Under the pieces are notes generated by a model. The model saw only the letters and a program-made list of their open reading frames with translations, ran no database searches and was not told the DNA's origin. This document shows positions 8,090 through 17,852 of a stretch of DNA of 64,000 nt, in pieces. Source of the DNA: an uncultured Flavobacterium sp. (GTDB lineage: Bacteria > Bacteroidota > Bacteroidia > Flavobacteriales > Flavobacteriaceae); the NCBI RefSeq assembly GCF_951805225.1, contig NZ_OX638201.1:124001-188000 (forward strand). Reading direction: 5' to 3'. The position numbers were made by a program, and so were the translations under genes. The first letter of the stretch is position 1. Each line of letters begins with the position of its first letter.

Positions 8090-10030
8090 ATGAGCGAAGA
8101 AATCAAGAAGAACAATTATTCAGCAGATAGTATTCAGGCATTAGAAGGAATGGAGCACGTAAGAATGCGTCCATCGATGTATATTGGAGATGTGGGGGTT
8201 CGAGGGCTACATCATTTGGTTTACGAGGTTGTTGATAACTCTATTGATGAGGCGATGGGAGGACATTGTGATACCATTGGTGTTGCAATAAATGAAGACG
8301 GTTCGGTAACAGTTGAAGATAACGGTCGTGGTATTCCAGTTGATTTACATAAAAAAGAGGGTGTTTCGGCACTTGAGGTAGTAATGACTAAAATTGGTGC
8401 CGGAGGTAAATTTGATAAAGATTCTTATAAAGTTTCCGGAGGTTTACACGGTGTTGGGGTTTCTGTTGTAAATGCGCTTTCTGTGCATATGAAATCTACT
8501 GTTTTTAGAGACGGTAAAATCTACGAACAAGAATACGAAAGAGGAAAATCATTATATCCGGTTAAACAAATTGGAGAAACAGATAAAAGAGGTACACGTC
8601 AGACTTTTTATCCTGATGATACTATTTTTACTCAAACTATAGAATTCTCTTATGATACTTTATCAGCTCGTATGCGTGAGCTTTCTTTCTTAAACAAAGG
8701 AATCACAATCACGTTTACAGACAAAAGAGAAGTTGATGAAAAAGGTGAATTTAAAAGCGAAGTATTTCATTCTGACGAAGGTCTTAAAGAATACATTCGT
8801 TATTTAGATGGTAACCGTGAGCCAATTATCTCTCACGTAATCAGCATGGATCACGAAAAAGGTGAAATCCCGGTTGAGGTTGCCTTGATTTATAATACAA
8901 GTTATACAGAGAATATTTTCTCTTATGTAAATAACATTAATACACACGAAGGAGGAACGCATTTACAAGGTTTTAGAAGTGGTTTGACAAGAACCCTTAA
9001 AAAATACGCAGATGCATCCGGAATGTTGGATAAACTGAAATTCGAAATTGCGGGAGATGACTTCCGTGAAGGATTAACAGCTATTATTTCGGTAAAAGTT
9101 GCAGAACCACAATTCGAAGGACAAACTAAAACAAAATTAGGAAACAGAGAAGTAGTTTCTCCGGTTTCTCAGGCTGTTGGAGAAATGTTAGAGAATTATT
9201 TGGAAGAAAATCCAAATGATGCGAGAATCATTATCCAGAAAGTAATTTTGGCTGCACAAGCCCGTCACGCTGCTAAGAAAGCACGTGAAATGGTACAACG
9301 TAAAACCGTTATGGGTGGCGGTGGATTGCCAGGAAAACTTTCAGATTGTTCTGAGCAGGATCCTGCAAGATGTGAGGTTTACCTTGTCGAGGGAGATTCG
9401 GCTGGTGGAACAGCAAAACAAGGTCGTGATCGTAACTTTCAAGCGATTTTACCATTACGTGGTAAGATTTTGAACGTTGAGAAAGCGATGCATCATAAAG
9501 TATTCGAAAACGAAGAGATTCGTAACATCTTTACTGCATTAGGAGTTACCGTTGGTACTGCAGAAGATAGTAAAGCCTTAAATCTTGAAAAACTAAGATA
9601 TCATAAAGTAATCATCATGTGTGATGCCGATGTCGATGGTAGTCACATTTCTACCTTAATATTAACGTTCTTCTTCCGTTTCATGAAAGAATTGATCGAA
9701 GAAGGTCACGTTTATATTGCAGCGCCACCTTTATACTTAGTTAAAAAAGGAAACAAGAAAGAATATGCATGGAATGATGTTCAACGTGATCAGGCAAACG
9801 AGAGAATGGGAGGAAGTGCTGCTATTCAACGTTATAAAGGTCTTGGAGAGATGAACGCGGAGCAATTATGGGAAACTACAATGGATCCAAGTTTTAGAAC
9901 TTTACGTCAGGTAACAATCGATAGTTTGGCTGAAGCTGATAGAGTTTTCTCAATGTTAATGGGAGATGAGGTACCGCCACGTCGAGAATTTATCGAGAAA
10001 AATGCAGTTTACGCAAATATCGATGCATAA
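8090..10030 (+). CDS. gyrB: DNA gyrase subunit B
   Basis: ATPase subunit of DNA gyrase, which with GyrA introduces negative supercoils. At 646 residues it is the short form lacking the extra insert of proteobacterial GyrB. The N-terminal GHKL ATPase region shows MRPSMYIGD (about 26-34), EVVDNSIDEA and EDNGRGIPVD, with GGLHGVGVSVVNALS following. The TOPRIM part has EGDSAGGTAKQGRDR near 433, PLRGKILNVEKA, and DADVDGSHI near 510. The C-terminus has RYKGLGEMNAEQLWETTMDP. The GyrB-typical QGRDR helps separate it from ParE. It is a single transcription unit ending in a perfect inverted repeat. Confidence 0.97.
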   Translation: MSEEIKKNNYSADSIQALEGMEHVRMRPSMYIGDVGVRGLHHLVYEVVDNSIDEAMGGHCDTIGVAINEDGSVTVEDNGRGIPVDLHKKEGVSALEVVMTKIGAGGKFDKDSYKVSGGLHGVGVSVVNALSVHMKSTVFRDGKIYEQEYERGKSLYPVKQIGETDKRGTRQTFYPDDTIFTQTIEFSYDTLSARMRELSFLNKGITITFTDKREVDEKGEFKSEVFHSDEGLKEYIRYLDGNREPIISHVISMDHEKGEIPVEVALIYNTSYTENIFSYVNNINTHEGGTHLQGFRSGLTRTLKKYADASGMLDKLKFEIAGDDFREGLTAIISVKVAEPQFEGQTKTKLGNREVVSPVSQAVGEMLENYLEENPNDARIIIQKVILAAQARHAAKKAREMVQRKTVMGGGGLPGKLSDCSEQDPARCEVYLVEGDSAGGTAKQGRDRNFQAILPLRGKILNVEKAMHHKVFENEEIRNIFTALGVTVGTAEDSKALNLEKLRYHKVIIMCDADVDGSHISTLILTFFFRFMKELIEEGHVYIAAPPLYLVKKGNKKEYAWNDVQRDQANERMGGSAAIQRYKGLGEMNAEQLWETTMDPSFRTLRQVTIDSLAEADRVFSMLMGDEVPPRREFIEKNAVYANIDA

Positions 10031-10044
10031 TAAATTTTAACACT

Positions 10045-10092
10045 ACAATTCGTTTAATTGTTTAAATTTACTAAAACAATTAAACGAATTGT
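10045..10092 (+). terminator. Perfect 19-bp inverted repeat after gyrB
   Basis: ACAATTCGTTTAATTGTTT (10045-10063) and its exact complement (10074-10092) around a 10-nt loop, then an AT-rich run. It is AT-rich for a terminator. Its CGTTTAATTG core resembles the CGATTAAAC-type repeats near cysS/folE and valS, so it may be a repeat recruited as a terminator. Confidence 0.6.
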
Positions 10093-10137
10093 TTATTTTA
10101 TAAAATAAGCAAATTAATAACCGATAAAGTATAAAAT

Positions 10138-11073
10138 ATGAAAGTTACCATTGTAGGAGCAGGAAATGTTGGAGCTACATGTGCAGATGCTATTTCTTAT
10201 AGAGGAATTGCAAGCGAAGTAGTGTTGTTGGATATTAAAGAAGGTTTTGCCGAAGGTAAAGCATTGGATATTATGCAATGTGCTACAAATACTGGTTTTA
10301 ATACCAAAGTATCTGGAGTAACCAACGATTATTCTAAAACCGCCGGAAGTGATGTAGTGGTTATTACATCTGGAATTCCAAGAAAACCAGGAATGACTCG
10401 TGAAGAATTAATTGGTATAAATGCAGGAATTGTAAAAACAGTTGCTGAAAACGTATTGAAACATTCTCCGAATACTATAATAGTTGTAGTTTCTAATCCA
10501 ATGGATACTATGACATATTTAGCTTTAAAAGCTACAGGATTACCAAAAAACAGAATTATTGGTATGGGTGGAGCGTTAGATAGTTCACGTTTTAGAACTT
10601 ATCTTTCATTAGCTCTTGATAAACCTGCAAATGATATCTCTGCAATGGTTATTGGTGGACATGGTGATACAACTATGATTCCTTTGACACGTTTGGCATC
10701 TTATAACGGAATTCCGGTAACAGAATTCTTGTCTGAAGAAGCTTTGCAAAAGGTAGCTGCTGATACAATGGTTGGAGGAGCAACTCTTACAGGTCTTTTA
10801 GGAACATCTGCGTGGTATGCGCCAGGAGCTTCTGTTGCTTATTTAGTTGACAGTATCTTAAACGATCAAAAGAAAATGATTGCTTGTTCTGTTTTCGTAG
10901 AAGGCGAATATGGGCAAAATGATATATGTATAGGAGTACCTTGTATAATAGGTAAAAACGGAGTAGAAGAAATTTTAGATATCAAATTAAACGATCAGGA
11001 AAAGGCTTTATTTGCTAAAAGTGCAGATGCAGTTCGTGGAATGAATGATGCCCTAAAGTCGATTTTAGTATAA
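10138..11073 (+). CDS. mdh: Malate dehydrogenase
   Basis: Interconverts malate and oxaloacetate with NAD in the tricarboxylic acid cycle. At 311 residues it belongs to the lactate-dehydrogenase-like group of bacterial malate dehydrogenases. The N-terminus has the Rossmann GAGNVGATCA (6-15). SGIPRKPGMTREELIGIN carries the arginine-bearing substrate loop; the Arg in the loop (IPRKPGM) rather than Gln supports malate over lactate. VVSNPMDTMT and the catalytic GGHGDT (His near 175) are intact. It follows gyrB after an inverted repeat and ends with a clear terminator. Confidence 0.95.
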   Translation: MKVTIVGAGNVGATCADAISYRGIASEVVLLDIKEGFAEGKALDIMQCATNTGFNTKVSGVTNDYSKTAGSDVVVITSGIPRKPGMTREELIGINAGIVKTVAENVLKHSPNTIIVVVSNPMDTMTYLALKATGLPKNRIIGMGGALDSSRFRTYLSLALDKPANDISAMVIGGHGDTTMIPLTRLASYNGIPVTEFLSEEALQKVAADTMVGGATLTGLLGTSAWYAPGASVAYLVDSILNDQKKMIACSVFVEGEYGQNDICIGVPCIIGKNGVEEILDIKLNDQEKALFAKSADAVRGMNDALKSILV

Positions 11074-11094
11074 CGATTTTCGAAAAAAAAGGAG

Positions 11095-11122
11095 AAGACT
11101 GCACTTTTGCAGTCTTTTTTTT
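11095..11122 (+). terminator. Terminator of mdh
   Basis: AAGACTGCA (11095-11103), loop CTTT, TGCAGTCTT (11108-11116), then eight T in total. Perfect 9-bp stem. Confidence 0.9.
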
Positions 11123-11142
11123 AAGATTAATTAATAAATAAA

Positions 11143-11173
11143 TTGGTTAATGTTTTCGTTAATTATATATTTG
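11143..11173 (+). promoter_or_regulatory. Promoter of secDF
   Basis: TTG at 11143-11145, 20-nt spacer, TATATTTG at 11166-11173. This is a full match to the Bacteroidota housekeeping promoter. It gives a leader of about 120 nt before the start at 11302. Confidence 0.65.
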
Positions 11174-11301
11174 CTCGGTTTAAAAAAAATGTTGTAATTC
11201 GTGATCTCGATTTTTTAGTTTTAAAAACTCATGTCAGGGCTTATTTTATGGGACTTTAAAACAAAAAACAAACAATAAAACATAATTAATTTTTAGTAAT
11301 A

Positions 11302-14274
11302 ATGCAGAATAAAGGACTTATTAAATTTTTCGCAATTCTATTTGCATTGGTAAGTATTTACCAACTTTCGTTCACTTTTGTGGCAAACAGTGTCAAAAGT
11401 GAGGCTAAAGCTTTTGCAGGAGACAATCCTGATAAAGAGCTAAAATATTTAGATTCTATCGGTAAAGTAAAAGTTTACAATCTTGGTTTCACGGATTTTA
11501 CTTATAATGAAGTAAAAAACAAACAACTAAACAAAGGTCTTGACTTAGAAGGAGGAATCAACGTGATTCTTCAAATTTCTATTAAAGACGTTTTAAAAGG
11601 ATTAGCAAACAATTCTAAAAATCCGGTATTTAATAAATCATTAGCTGATGCAAGTGCAAATTTAGAAGGAAACAAAACCTATTTAAATAAGTTTTTTGAA
11701 GCTTTTGAAGCAAATTCAAATGGAACTACAAAATTAGCTTCACCAGATATTTTTGCAAACAGAGGTTTACAAGGAGAAGGCGGAATTGACTTTCAAATGT
11801 CAGATTCACAAGTTCAAAAAGTAATCAAAAGAAAAGTTGATGAGTCTGTTGAGAGTGCTTACAAAGTATTGAGAGAGCGTATCGACAAATTTGGTGTTAC
11901 ACAACCAAACATCCAAAAATTAGGAGAAACAGGAAGAATCTTAGTGGAACTTCCAGGTGCTAAGGATGTTGATAGAATTAAAAAATTATTAGGTGGAAAA
12001 GCTCAATTAGAGTTTTGGGAAACTTATAAAATTGAAGAAGTTGGAAACTTTTTAGTTGCTGCTAACGAAGCGCTTAAAAAGACTGAAATCAAAAAAACTG
12101 AAACTAAAAGTGTTGCTAAAGATTCATTGAATGCTTTATTAACTGACGCTAAAGATTCTGTTGATACTAAAAAAGGAAACAATCCATTATTTGACAAAAT
12201 GCTTGGTCAAGGTGGTGGACCAGTTTTAGGTTACTTCGCTCCAAAAGATACTGCAGTTATCAATGGATACTTAAAAAGACAAGATATTAGAATTTTATTA
12301 GCAGCTGACCAACACAATGCAAAATTTGTTTGGAGTAAACCAACTACTATTAAAGATGCTAAACAAAAAGATATTGAAGCAGTAGAATTATACGCTTTAA
12401 AAGGAAACAGAGATAATACTCCTGCAATGGCTGGTGGTGTTGTAACTGATGCAAAAGATACTTTTGACCAATTAGGAAAACCAGCTGTTTCTATGCAAAT
12501 GAACAGCCAGGGAGCTAAAATCTGGGAAGAATTAACAGGAAGAGCATTTTCTCAAAAAAGTTATATTGCTATTGTTCTTGATAACGTAGTTTACTCTGCT
12601 CCTGGAGTAACTAGTGGACCAATTGCTGGAGGAAGATCTGAAATTACAGGATCTTTTGATGTTGCTGAAACTAAAGATTTAGCTAACATTTTGAATGCAG
12701 GTAAATTACCGGCTTCTGCAGATATTATTCAATCAACAGTTGTAGGACCATCTTTAGGTCAGGCTGCAATTGATGCTGGAACAATCTCATCTGTATTAGG
12801 ATTTTTATTAGTTTGTTTATGGATGGTATTCTATTATGGTAAAGCTGGTTGGTATGCTAACCTTGCGTTATTATTGAACTTACTTTTCTTGTTTGGAATT
12901 ATGGCAAGTTTTGGTTTTGTATTAACATTACCAGGTATCGCAGGTATCGTATTAACATTAGGTACGGCGGTAGATGCGAACATCATTATATTTGAAAGGG
13001 CAAAAGAGGAATTACGTGAAGGTAAATCTTTATCTGAAGCAGTTGTAGCATCTTACGGATGGCACGGTGCAATGCGTTCTATTATTGATGCAAACGTTAC
13101 TCACGTTTTAACTGGAGCTATCTTGTTTATTTTTGGAACAGGACCAATTAAAGGTTTCGCTTTAACATTACTTATTGGTATCGTAACTTCATTGTTTACA
13201 TCAATCTTTATTGCTAGAATTTTCATCGATAGAAATATTGCTGGAAAAGGAGATTTAACTTTCTCTACAAACATTACTAAAAACTGGTTTACTAATTTCC
13301 ACTTTGACTTTATTAAAATCAAAAAATTCACTTATATCTTCTCTTCTATTGTAGTTGTAGTAAGTTTAGTTTCTATCTTCTTCGTTAACGGATTAGATGA
13401 AGGTGTTGATTTTGTTGGAGGAAGAACATTCCAGGTTAAATTTGAAAAACCAATCGATGCTACTGTAGTGTCAGATGAATTGTCTGCTGCTTTTGGAACT
13501 CCGGTTGAAGCAAAAATTTTAGGTGATGATGATCAATTGAAAATCACAACTAAATATAAAATTAAAGAAGACGGTGTTGCTGTTGACGAAGAAGTGAACA
13601 AAAAATTATATGATGCATTGGCGAAATATTTCCCTAATGTTACTTATGAAAAATTCACTAACACTTTTGACGGTAAAAAAGTTGGAGTTTTACAATCTTC
13701 TAAAGTTGGAGCTTCTATCTCTGAAGATATTAAAACTAACTCATACTGGGCGGTTCTTGGAGCGATGGCAGTTATTTTCTTATACTTAATGATCTCTTTC
13801 CGTAAATGGCAATATTCATTAGGTGCGATTGCAGCTGTTGCGCACGACGTAATCTTTGTATTAGGAATCTACTCTTTATGTTATAAATTCATGCCTTTCC
13901 ATATGGAAATGGATCAGCACTTTATCGCTGCAATCCTTACTGTAATTGGTTACTCTATGAATGATACTGTAATTGTATTTGACAGAATTAGAGAGTTTAT
14001 CATTGGAAACCGTAAAGGTAGTTTTGAAGATATCGTAAACGCTTCTATTAATACTACATTATCTAGAACATTGAATACGTCATTAATGATGATCATTGTA
14101 TTATTGACAATGTTTATTTTTGGTGGAGAATCTATCAGAGGATTTATCTTTGCAATGTTAATTGGTATTGTTGTAGGTACTTATTCTTCATTATTTATCG
14201 CTACACCGGTATTGGTTGATACGATTTCTAAAGATGATAAACATACAATCGAAGACAAACATAATGCAGCATAA
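11302..14274 (+). CDS. secDF: Fused protein translocase subunit SecDF
   Basis: Inner-membrane partner of SecYEG that uses proton flow to pull exported proteins out. At 990 residues it joins SecD and SecF, as usual in Bacteroidota. The SecD part has TM1 at residues 8-26, LDLEGGINVIL near 80, a large periplasmic region to about 490 and five further membrane segments containing GTAVDANIIIFERAKEELREG. The SecF part begins near 665 with its own first TM, GVDFVGGRTFQVKF near 700, and YSMNDTVIVFDRIRE near 890. A low-complexity lysine/threonine-rich insert (KKTEIKKTETK) lies near 255-290. It has its own promoter and terminator. Confidence 0.97.
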   Translation: MQNKGLIKFFAILFALVSIYQLSFTFVANSVKSEAKAFAGDNPDKELKYLDSIGKVKVYNLGFTDFTYNEVKNKQLNKGLDLEGGINVILQISIKDVLKGLANNSKNPVFNKSLADASANLEGNKTYLNKFFEAFEANSNGTTKLASPDIFANRGLQGEGGIDFQMSDSQVQKVIKRKVDESVESAYKVLRERIDKFGVTQPNIQKLGETGRILVELPGAKDVDRIKKLLGGKAQLEFWETYKIEEVGNFLVAANEALKKTEIKKTETKSVAKDSLNALLTDAKDSVDTKKGNNPLFDKMLGQGGGPVLGYFAPKDTAVINGYLKRQDIRILLAADQHNAKFVWSKPTTIKDAKQKDIEAVELYALKGNRDNTPAMAGGVVTDAKDTFDQLGKPAVSMQMNSQGAKIWEELTGRAFSQKSYIAIVLDNVVYSAPGVTSGPIAGGRSEITGSFDVAETKDLANILNAGKLPASADIIQSTVVGPSLGQAAIDAGTISSVLGFLLVCLWMVFYYGKAGWYANLALLLNLLFLFGIMASFGFVLTLPGIAGIVLTLGTAVDANIIIFERAKEELREGKSLSEAVVASYGWHGAMRSIIDANVTHVLTGAILFIFGTGPIKGFALTLLIGIVTSLFTSIFIARIFIDRNIAGKGDLTFSTNITKNWFTNFHFDFIKIKKFTYIFSSIVVVVSLVSIFFVNGLDEGVDFVGGRTFQVKFEKPIDATVVSDELSAAFGTPVEAKILGDDDQLKITTKYKIKEDGVAVDEEVNKKLYDALAKYFPNVTYEKFTNTFDGKKVGVLQSSKVGASISEDIKTNSYWAVLGAMAVIFLYLMISFRKWQYSLGAIAAVAHDVIFVLGIYSLCYKFMPFHMEMDQHFIAAILTVIGYSMNDTVIVFDRIREFIIGNRKGSFEDIVNASINTTLSRTLNTSLMMIIVLLTMFIFGGESIRGFIFAMLIGIVVGTYSSLFIATPVLVDTISKDDKHTIEDKHNAA

Positions 14275-14296
14275 TTAACTGCTTAAATTATATTAA

Positions 14297-14327
14297 AAAG
14301 ATCCAGTGAAAGCTGGATCTTTTTTTT
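14297..14327 (+). terminator. Terminator of secDF
   Basis: AAAGATCCAG, loop TGAAAG, CTGGATCTTT, then a T-run. Perfect stem. Confidence 0.9.
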
Positions 14328-14359
14328 GTGCTATATTTAAAGTGTTTTAAAGCTTATTT

Positions 14360-14989
14360 ATGATTAGAAAATTACTATTTGTTATAATGTTTGTTCTTTG
14401 TGTATTCGAGGTTTCTGCGCAGGCTAAAAAAGGCAATTTTGCGATTGGTTTTAATTATGGCATTGGTAGTGAATTCACTAATAGAAATTACACTTTCACA
14501 AACCAATTTTATAAGCTTCAGTTATACTATCGATTAAAAGAAACGAAACATTTTCAGTTTGAAATATTAGTGCAGCCCGAAGTTTATTTTGCAACACACC
14601 AATTGCTTAATCTTTATTTTGTAAAACCTGAAACACCAGATTATATTCATAAAAGAGAAGAATATACAAAGTTGAAAGATATTCATGAATATGTTTTAAA
14701 TCTGGGTTTTTTAATTAGAAAGCCAATTGGCAAAATATTTTCGGTTTATGCTTTAGGAAGTATTGGGCCAATGATTACGGATACTGAAACAGAACGTATG
14801 ACTAATGGTTTTGCTTTTGCCGATGTTTTTGCACTTGGAGTTTCGGCGCAGGTAAATCAATTTAGGTTTGATCTCCGTCCAAGTGTACGGCATGTTTCTA
14901 ATGCGGGATTAAATAGTGAAAATGCAGGTTATAATACCAAAAATATTGAAGTTGGTTTCGTATTGTCTATAAATAAAAACGCCCAATAG
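14360..14989 (+). CDS. PagL-like acyloxyacyl hydrolase / lipid A deacylase
   Basis: A 209-residue outer-membrane beta-barrel protein. Residues 1-21 are a signal peptide ending in VSAQ. The rest alternates polar and hydrophobic residues as in a small barrel. Near the C-terminus RHVSNAGL matches the His-x-Ser-Asn-Ala signature of PagL lipid A 3-O-deacylases, supplying the catalytic His and Ser. The acidic member of the triad is not certain: Glu residues follow at 9 and 19 positions after the His, not at the spacing I recall for Pseudomonas PagL. It probably trims acyl chains from lipid A in the outer leaflet. Its stop codon lies inside a bidirectional terminator shared with lgt. Confidence 0.7.
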   Translation: MIRKLLFVIMFVLCVFEVSAQAKKGNFAIGFNYGIGSEFTNRNYTFTNQFYKLQLYYRLKETKHFQFEILVQPEVYFATHQLLNLYFVKPETPDYIHKREEYTKLKDIHEYVLNLGFLIRKPIGKIFSVYALGSIGPMITDTETERMTNGFAFADVFALGVSAQVNQFRFDLRPSVRHVSNAGLNSENAGYNTKNIEVGFVLSINKNAQ

Positions 14990-15010
14990 AGTAAAGTATT
15001 GGGCGTTTTT
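14975..15010. terminator. Bidirectional terminator between the PagL-like gene and lgt
   Basis: AAAAACGCCCAATA (14975-14988) and its exact complement (14997-15010) with an 8-nt loop. A- and T-runs flank both sides, so it works in both directions. It overlaps the last codons of the PagL-like gene. Confidence 0.9.
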
Positions 15011-15028
15011 TATATTATAAAAAATCTT

Positions 15029-15961
15029 TTAAGATTCTGCTAAAGGATTTCTTTGTGCTCTGATAATGAAGAAAAGTCCGATAATGATAAACGGAATACT
15101 TAACCATTGTCCTGTTGAGAAAATGCCTAATTCTTCTTCGATTCCGCCTTGACTTTCTTTTACAAATTCCACAACGAAACGTACTGCGAATAATAGAACT
15201 AAAAACAATCCAAATAAATATCCTGATTTAAGTCTTGCATTTGTTTTCCAGTATAAGAAGTACAAGGTTGCAAATACAAATATGTAGCAAATTCCTTCGT
15301 ACAATTGTGTTGGATGTTTTGCAGGAACCTGAGCTAATAAATCAGCAAATTTAGGATCTGTTGCAATTGCAGTATAAGCATCTTTTGGATTAGCGATTTG
15401 AGTTTTTTCTACAGCTTCGGCTTTGCTAAATGTATCGTGCAAAAAACGAATTCCGAATGCAGATTTAGTTTCGTGTCCAATGATTTCTGAATTGAAAAAA
15501 TTCCCTAAACGAACAAAAATAGCGCCACTCGCTACCGGAATAACAACACGGTCTAAAATCCATAATAATGGACGTTTTAAGATTTTTTTGCTATAATAAT
15601 ACATTGCAATAATAATCGCAATTGCAGCACCATGACTTGCTAAACCTTGAAAACCTGTGAATTCAAATTTAGGTTCGAATTTTACCGGTAAAAAGATCTC
15701 TAATAAATGATTTCTGAAATATTCCCAATCATAAAAGAAAACATGTCCTAAACGAGCGCCAATTAAAGTTGCTAAAACAGTCCAAACAAATAGAGAATCT
15801 AATTTTTCTATTGATTCGTTCTCGCGTTCAAAGATTTTTTTCATTATGAACCATCCTAAACCAAAAGCAATTACGAACATTAAGCTGTAATAACGAATCA
15901 TAAAAAATCCTAAATCGATTCCTTCTGAAGGATTCCAAACGATGTTTAAGGCGTGTTTCAT
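15029..15961 (-). CDS. lgt: Prolipoprotein diacylglyceryl transferase
   Basis: Transfers diacylglycerol to the lipobox cysteine of prelipoproteins in the inner membrane, the first step of lipoprotein maturation. 310 residues with about seven membrane segments. LGARLGHVFFYDWEYF and QGLASHGAAIAI carry the HG region, and FVRLGNFFNSEIIG is a near-match to the Lgt signature GRIGNFxNxEL.G. I chose the start at 15961 (MKHALNIVW). A longer in-frame form from 16045 would overlap yidD and add a non-family extension. It is the last gene of the leftward folE-cysS-yidD-lgt run and ends at the shared terminator. Confidence 0.95.
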   Translation of the reverse strand: MKHALNIVWNPSEGIDLGFFMIRYYSLMFVIAFGLGWFIMKKIFERENESIEKLDSLFVWTVLATLIGARLGHVFFYDWEYFRNHLLEIFLPVKFEPKFEFTGFQGLASHGAAIAIIIAMYYYSKKILKRPLLWILDRVVIPVASGAIFVRLGNFFNSEIIGHETKSAFGIRFLHDTFSKAEAVEKTQIANPKDAYTAIATDPKFADLLAQVPAKHPTQLYEGICYIFVFATLYFLYWKTNARLKSGYLFGLFLVLLFAVRFVVEFVKESQGGIEEELGIFSTGQWLSIPFIIIGLFFIIRAQRNPLAES

Positions 15962-16026
15962 ATAGTATTGTGTTTTTATTGGTTGCAAAAATAAATGTTT
16001 AAAATAGAGATCATCTTTATGAAAAG

Positions 16027-16266
16027 TTAATGTTTGTGTGAACATTTCTTTTCAGGAACAGGATCATAACCGGTTCTTCCCCAAGGATGACAACTCAAAA
16101 TGCGTTTCGTTCCCAAATAACCTCCATAAAATAATCCATGTTTTTGCAAGGCTTCAATCATATAGCTCGAACATGTTGGTTCGAATCTGCATGACGCCGG
16201 TGTAAATGGCGAAATTGCAGTTTGATAGAAACGCACTAATAAAACAAATGGAGTAATTACTTTCAT
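16027..16266 (-). CDS. yidD: Membrane protein insertion efficiency factor YidD
   Basis: A 79-residue amphipathic protein that helps YidC insert inner-membrane proteins. The family core is intact: YQTAISPFTPASCRFEPTCSSYMIEALQKHG and GTKRILSCHPWGRTGYDPVP, with three conserved cysteines. It starts 22 nt after cysS and precedes lgt, so all three membrane-maturation and translation genes are likely co-transcribed. Confidence 0.95.
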   Translation of the reverse strand: MKVITPFVLLVRFYQTAISPFTPASCRFEPTCSSYMIEALQKHGLFYGGYLGTKRILSCHPWGRTGYDPVPEKKCSHKH

Positions 16267-16288
16267 GATTTATTAGAAAATAAATGGA

Positions 16289-17767
16289 TTATATAGAAAA
16301 GCTTGTGCCTTCTTTTCCGTCTTTTAACTGAATACCTAAGGCAATTAACTGATCGCGAATTTGGTCAGAAAGTGCAAAGTTTTTATCTGCTCTGGCTTGA
16401 TTTCTCATTCCGATAAGCATGTTTACTACACCTTCTAATTTGTCATTATTGCTATCAGCGGCTTTCTCATCGCTTAAACCTAAAACATCAAAAACAAAAG
16501 CATTGATTGCTTCTGTGAAAGTTTTTAGATCTTCTGCAGAGATAGTTTCTTTTCCTTCTTTTAATAAATTGACATAACGAACAGCCTCGAATAATTGCGC
16601 GATTAAAATTGGTGTATTAAAATCGTCATTCATGGCATCGTAGCACAATTGTTTCCAAGATGCAATATCTAAAGAACTGGTTGCGCTTGCTGAAATACTT
16701 GGTAAAGCATCAACAGCTTCCATTAATCTTTTATAACCTTTTTCGGCAGCAACAATTGCATCATCAGAAAAATCTAAAATACTTCGGTAATGCGCTTGTA
16801 GCATAAAGAAACGTGTTACTGAAGCCGAAAATGCTTTGCTTAATATATTGTTGTCTCCGCTTAAAATCTCACCTGGTAAAATATTATTTCCAGTAGATTT
16901 TGCCATTTTTTTACCGTTTAAAGTAAGCATATTAGCATGCATCCAATAATTTACCGGAGATTGACCTGTACAAGCTTCGTTTTGAGCAATTTCACATTCG
17001 TGGTGAGGGAATTTTAAATCCATTCCGCCTCCGTGAATATCAAAATGATTTCCAAGATATTTGGTGCTCATAGCAGTACATTCAAGATGCCAACCCGGAA
17101 AACCATCGCTCCAAGGCGAAGGCCATCTCATGATGTGTTGTGGTTCTGCTTTTTTCCAAAGTGCAAAATCCTGAGGATTTCTTTTGTCAGATTGTCCATC
17201 AAGATCACGAGTATTGGCTAACATATCATCTATGTTTCGACCGCTTAAAATCCCGTAATTATTGGTTTCGTTATATTTTACAACATCAAAATAAACAGAT
17301 CCGTTGGCTACATAACCAATTCCTTTGTCGATAATTTTTTTGATGATTTCGATTTGCTCAATAATATGTCCTGTAGCAGTTGGCTCAATACTTGGCGGTA
17401 AAAAATTAAATGATTTCAAAATGTCATGAAAATCTACCGTATAGCGTTGCACAACTTCCATAGGTTCAAGTTGTTCCAAACGTGCTTTTTTGGCAATTTT
17501 ATCTTCGCCTTCATCAACGTCGTCTACAATATGACCAACATCGGTAATATTTCGAACATAACGAACTTTATAATCAAGGTGTAAAAAATACCTGAATATC
17601 ACATCAAAGGACATAAATGTTCTCACATTTCCCAAGTGCACATTGCTATAAACTGTAGGTCCACAAACATACATTCCAACATTTCCCTCATGAATAGGAT
17701 TGAAATTTTCTTTTTCACCCGAAAGTGAATTGTATATTTTTAGCGGCTGTGTTGTATATAAAGGCAT
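16289..17767 (-). CDS. cysS: Cysteine--tRNA ligase
   Basis: Charges tRNA-Cys. At 492 residues it is a normal class I enzyme. The zinc-ligand Cys35 lies in YVCGPTVYSNVHLGN, where HLGN (44-47) is the HIGH motif. GWHLECTAMS and FPHHECEIAQ supply the other zinc ligands, and KKMAKSTGN near 285-292 is the KMSKS loop. The C-terminal helical anticodon region runs from about 350. Its upstream region (17768-17852) is full of CGTTTAA-type repeats, and the next gene upstream is a four-helix-bundle gene inserted between cysS and folE. Confidence 0.97.
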   Translation of the reverse strand: MPLYTTQPLKIYNSLSGEKENFNPIHEGNVGMYVCGPTVYSNVHLGNVRTFMSFDVIFRYFLHLDYKVRYVRNITDVGHIVDDVDEGEDKIAKKARLEQLEPMEVVQRYTVDFHDILKSFNFLPPSIEPTATGHIIEQIEIIKKIIDKGIGYVANGSVYFDVVKYNETNNYGILSGRNIDDMLANTRDLDGQSDKRNPQDFALWKKAEPQHIMRWPSPWSDGFPGWHLECTAMSTKYLGNHFDIHGGGMDLKFPHHECEIAQNEACTGQSPVNYWMHANMLTLNGKKMAKSTGNNILPGEILSGDNNILSKAFSASVTRFFMLQAHYRSILDFSDDAIVAAEKGYKRLMEAVDALPSISASATSSLDIASWKQLCYDAMNDDFNTPILIAQLFEAVRYVNLLKEGKETISAEDLKTFTEAINAFVFDVLGLSDEKAADSNNDKLEGVVNMLIGMRNQARADKNFALSDQIRDQLIALGIQLKDGKEGTSFSI

Positions 17768-17774
17768 ATTCTTT

Positions 17775-17840
17775 TTAACTGTTTAATCGTTTATTTGTTT
17801 AACCGTTTATTTGTGATTGTTAAACTACGTAATCGTTTTA
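17775..17840. repeat. CGTTTAA/CGATTAAAC-type AT-rich repeat tract
   Basis: Several overlapping units such as GTTTAATCGTTTATTTG and GTTTAACCGTTTATTTG. Similar units lie on the other side of the four-helix-bundle gene (18231-18304) and before valS (29069-29206). Confidence 0.6.
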
Positions 17841-17852
17841 AAAAATCTATTT

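Noticed and set aside
15962..16045. Longer lgt start
   Set aside because: Adds 28 residues unlike the family and overlaps yidD.
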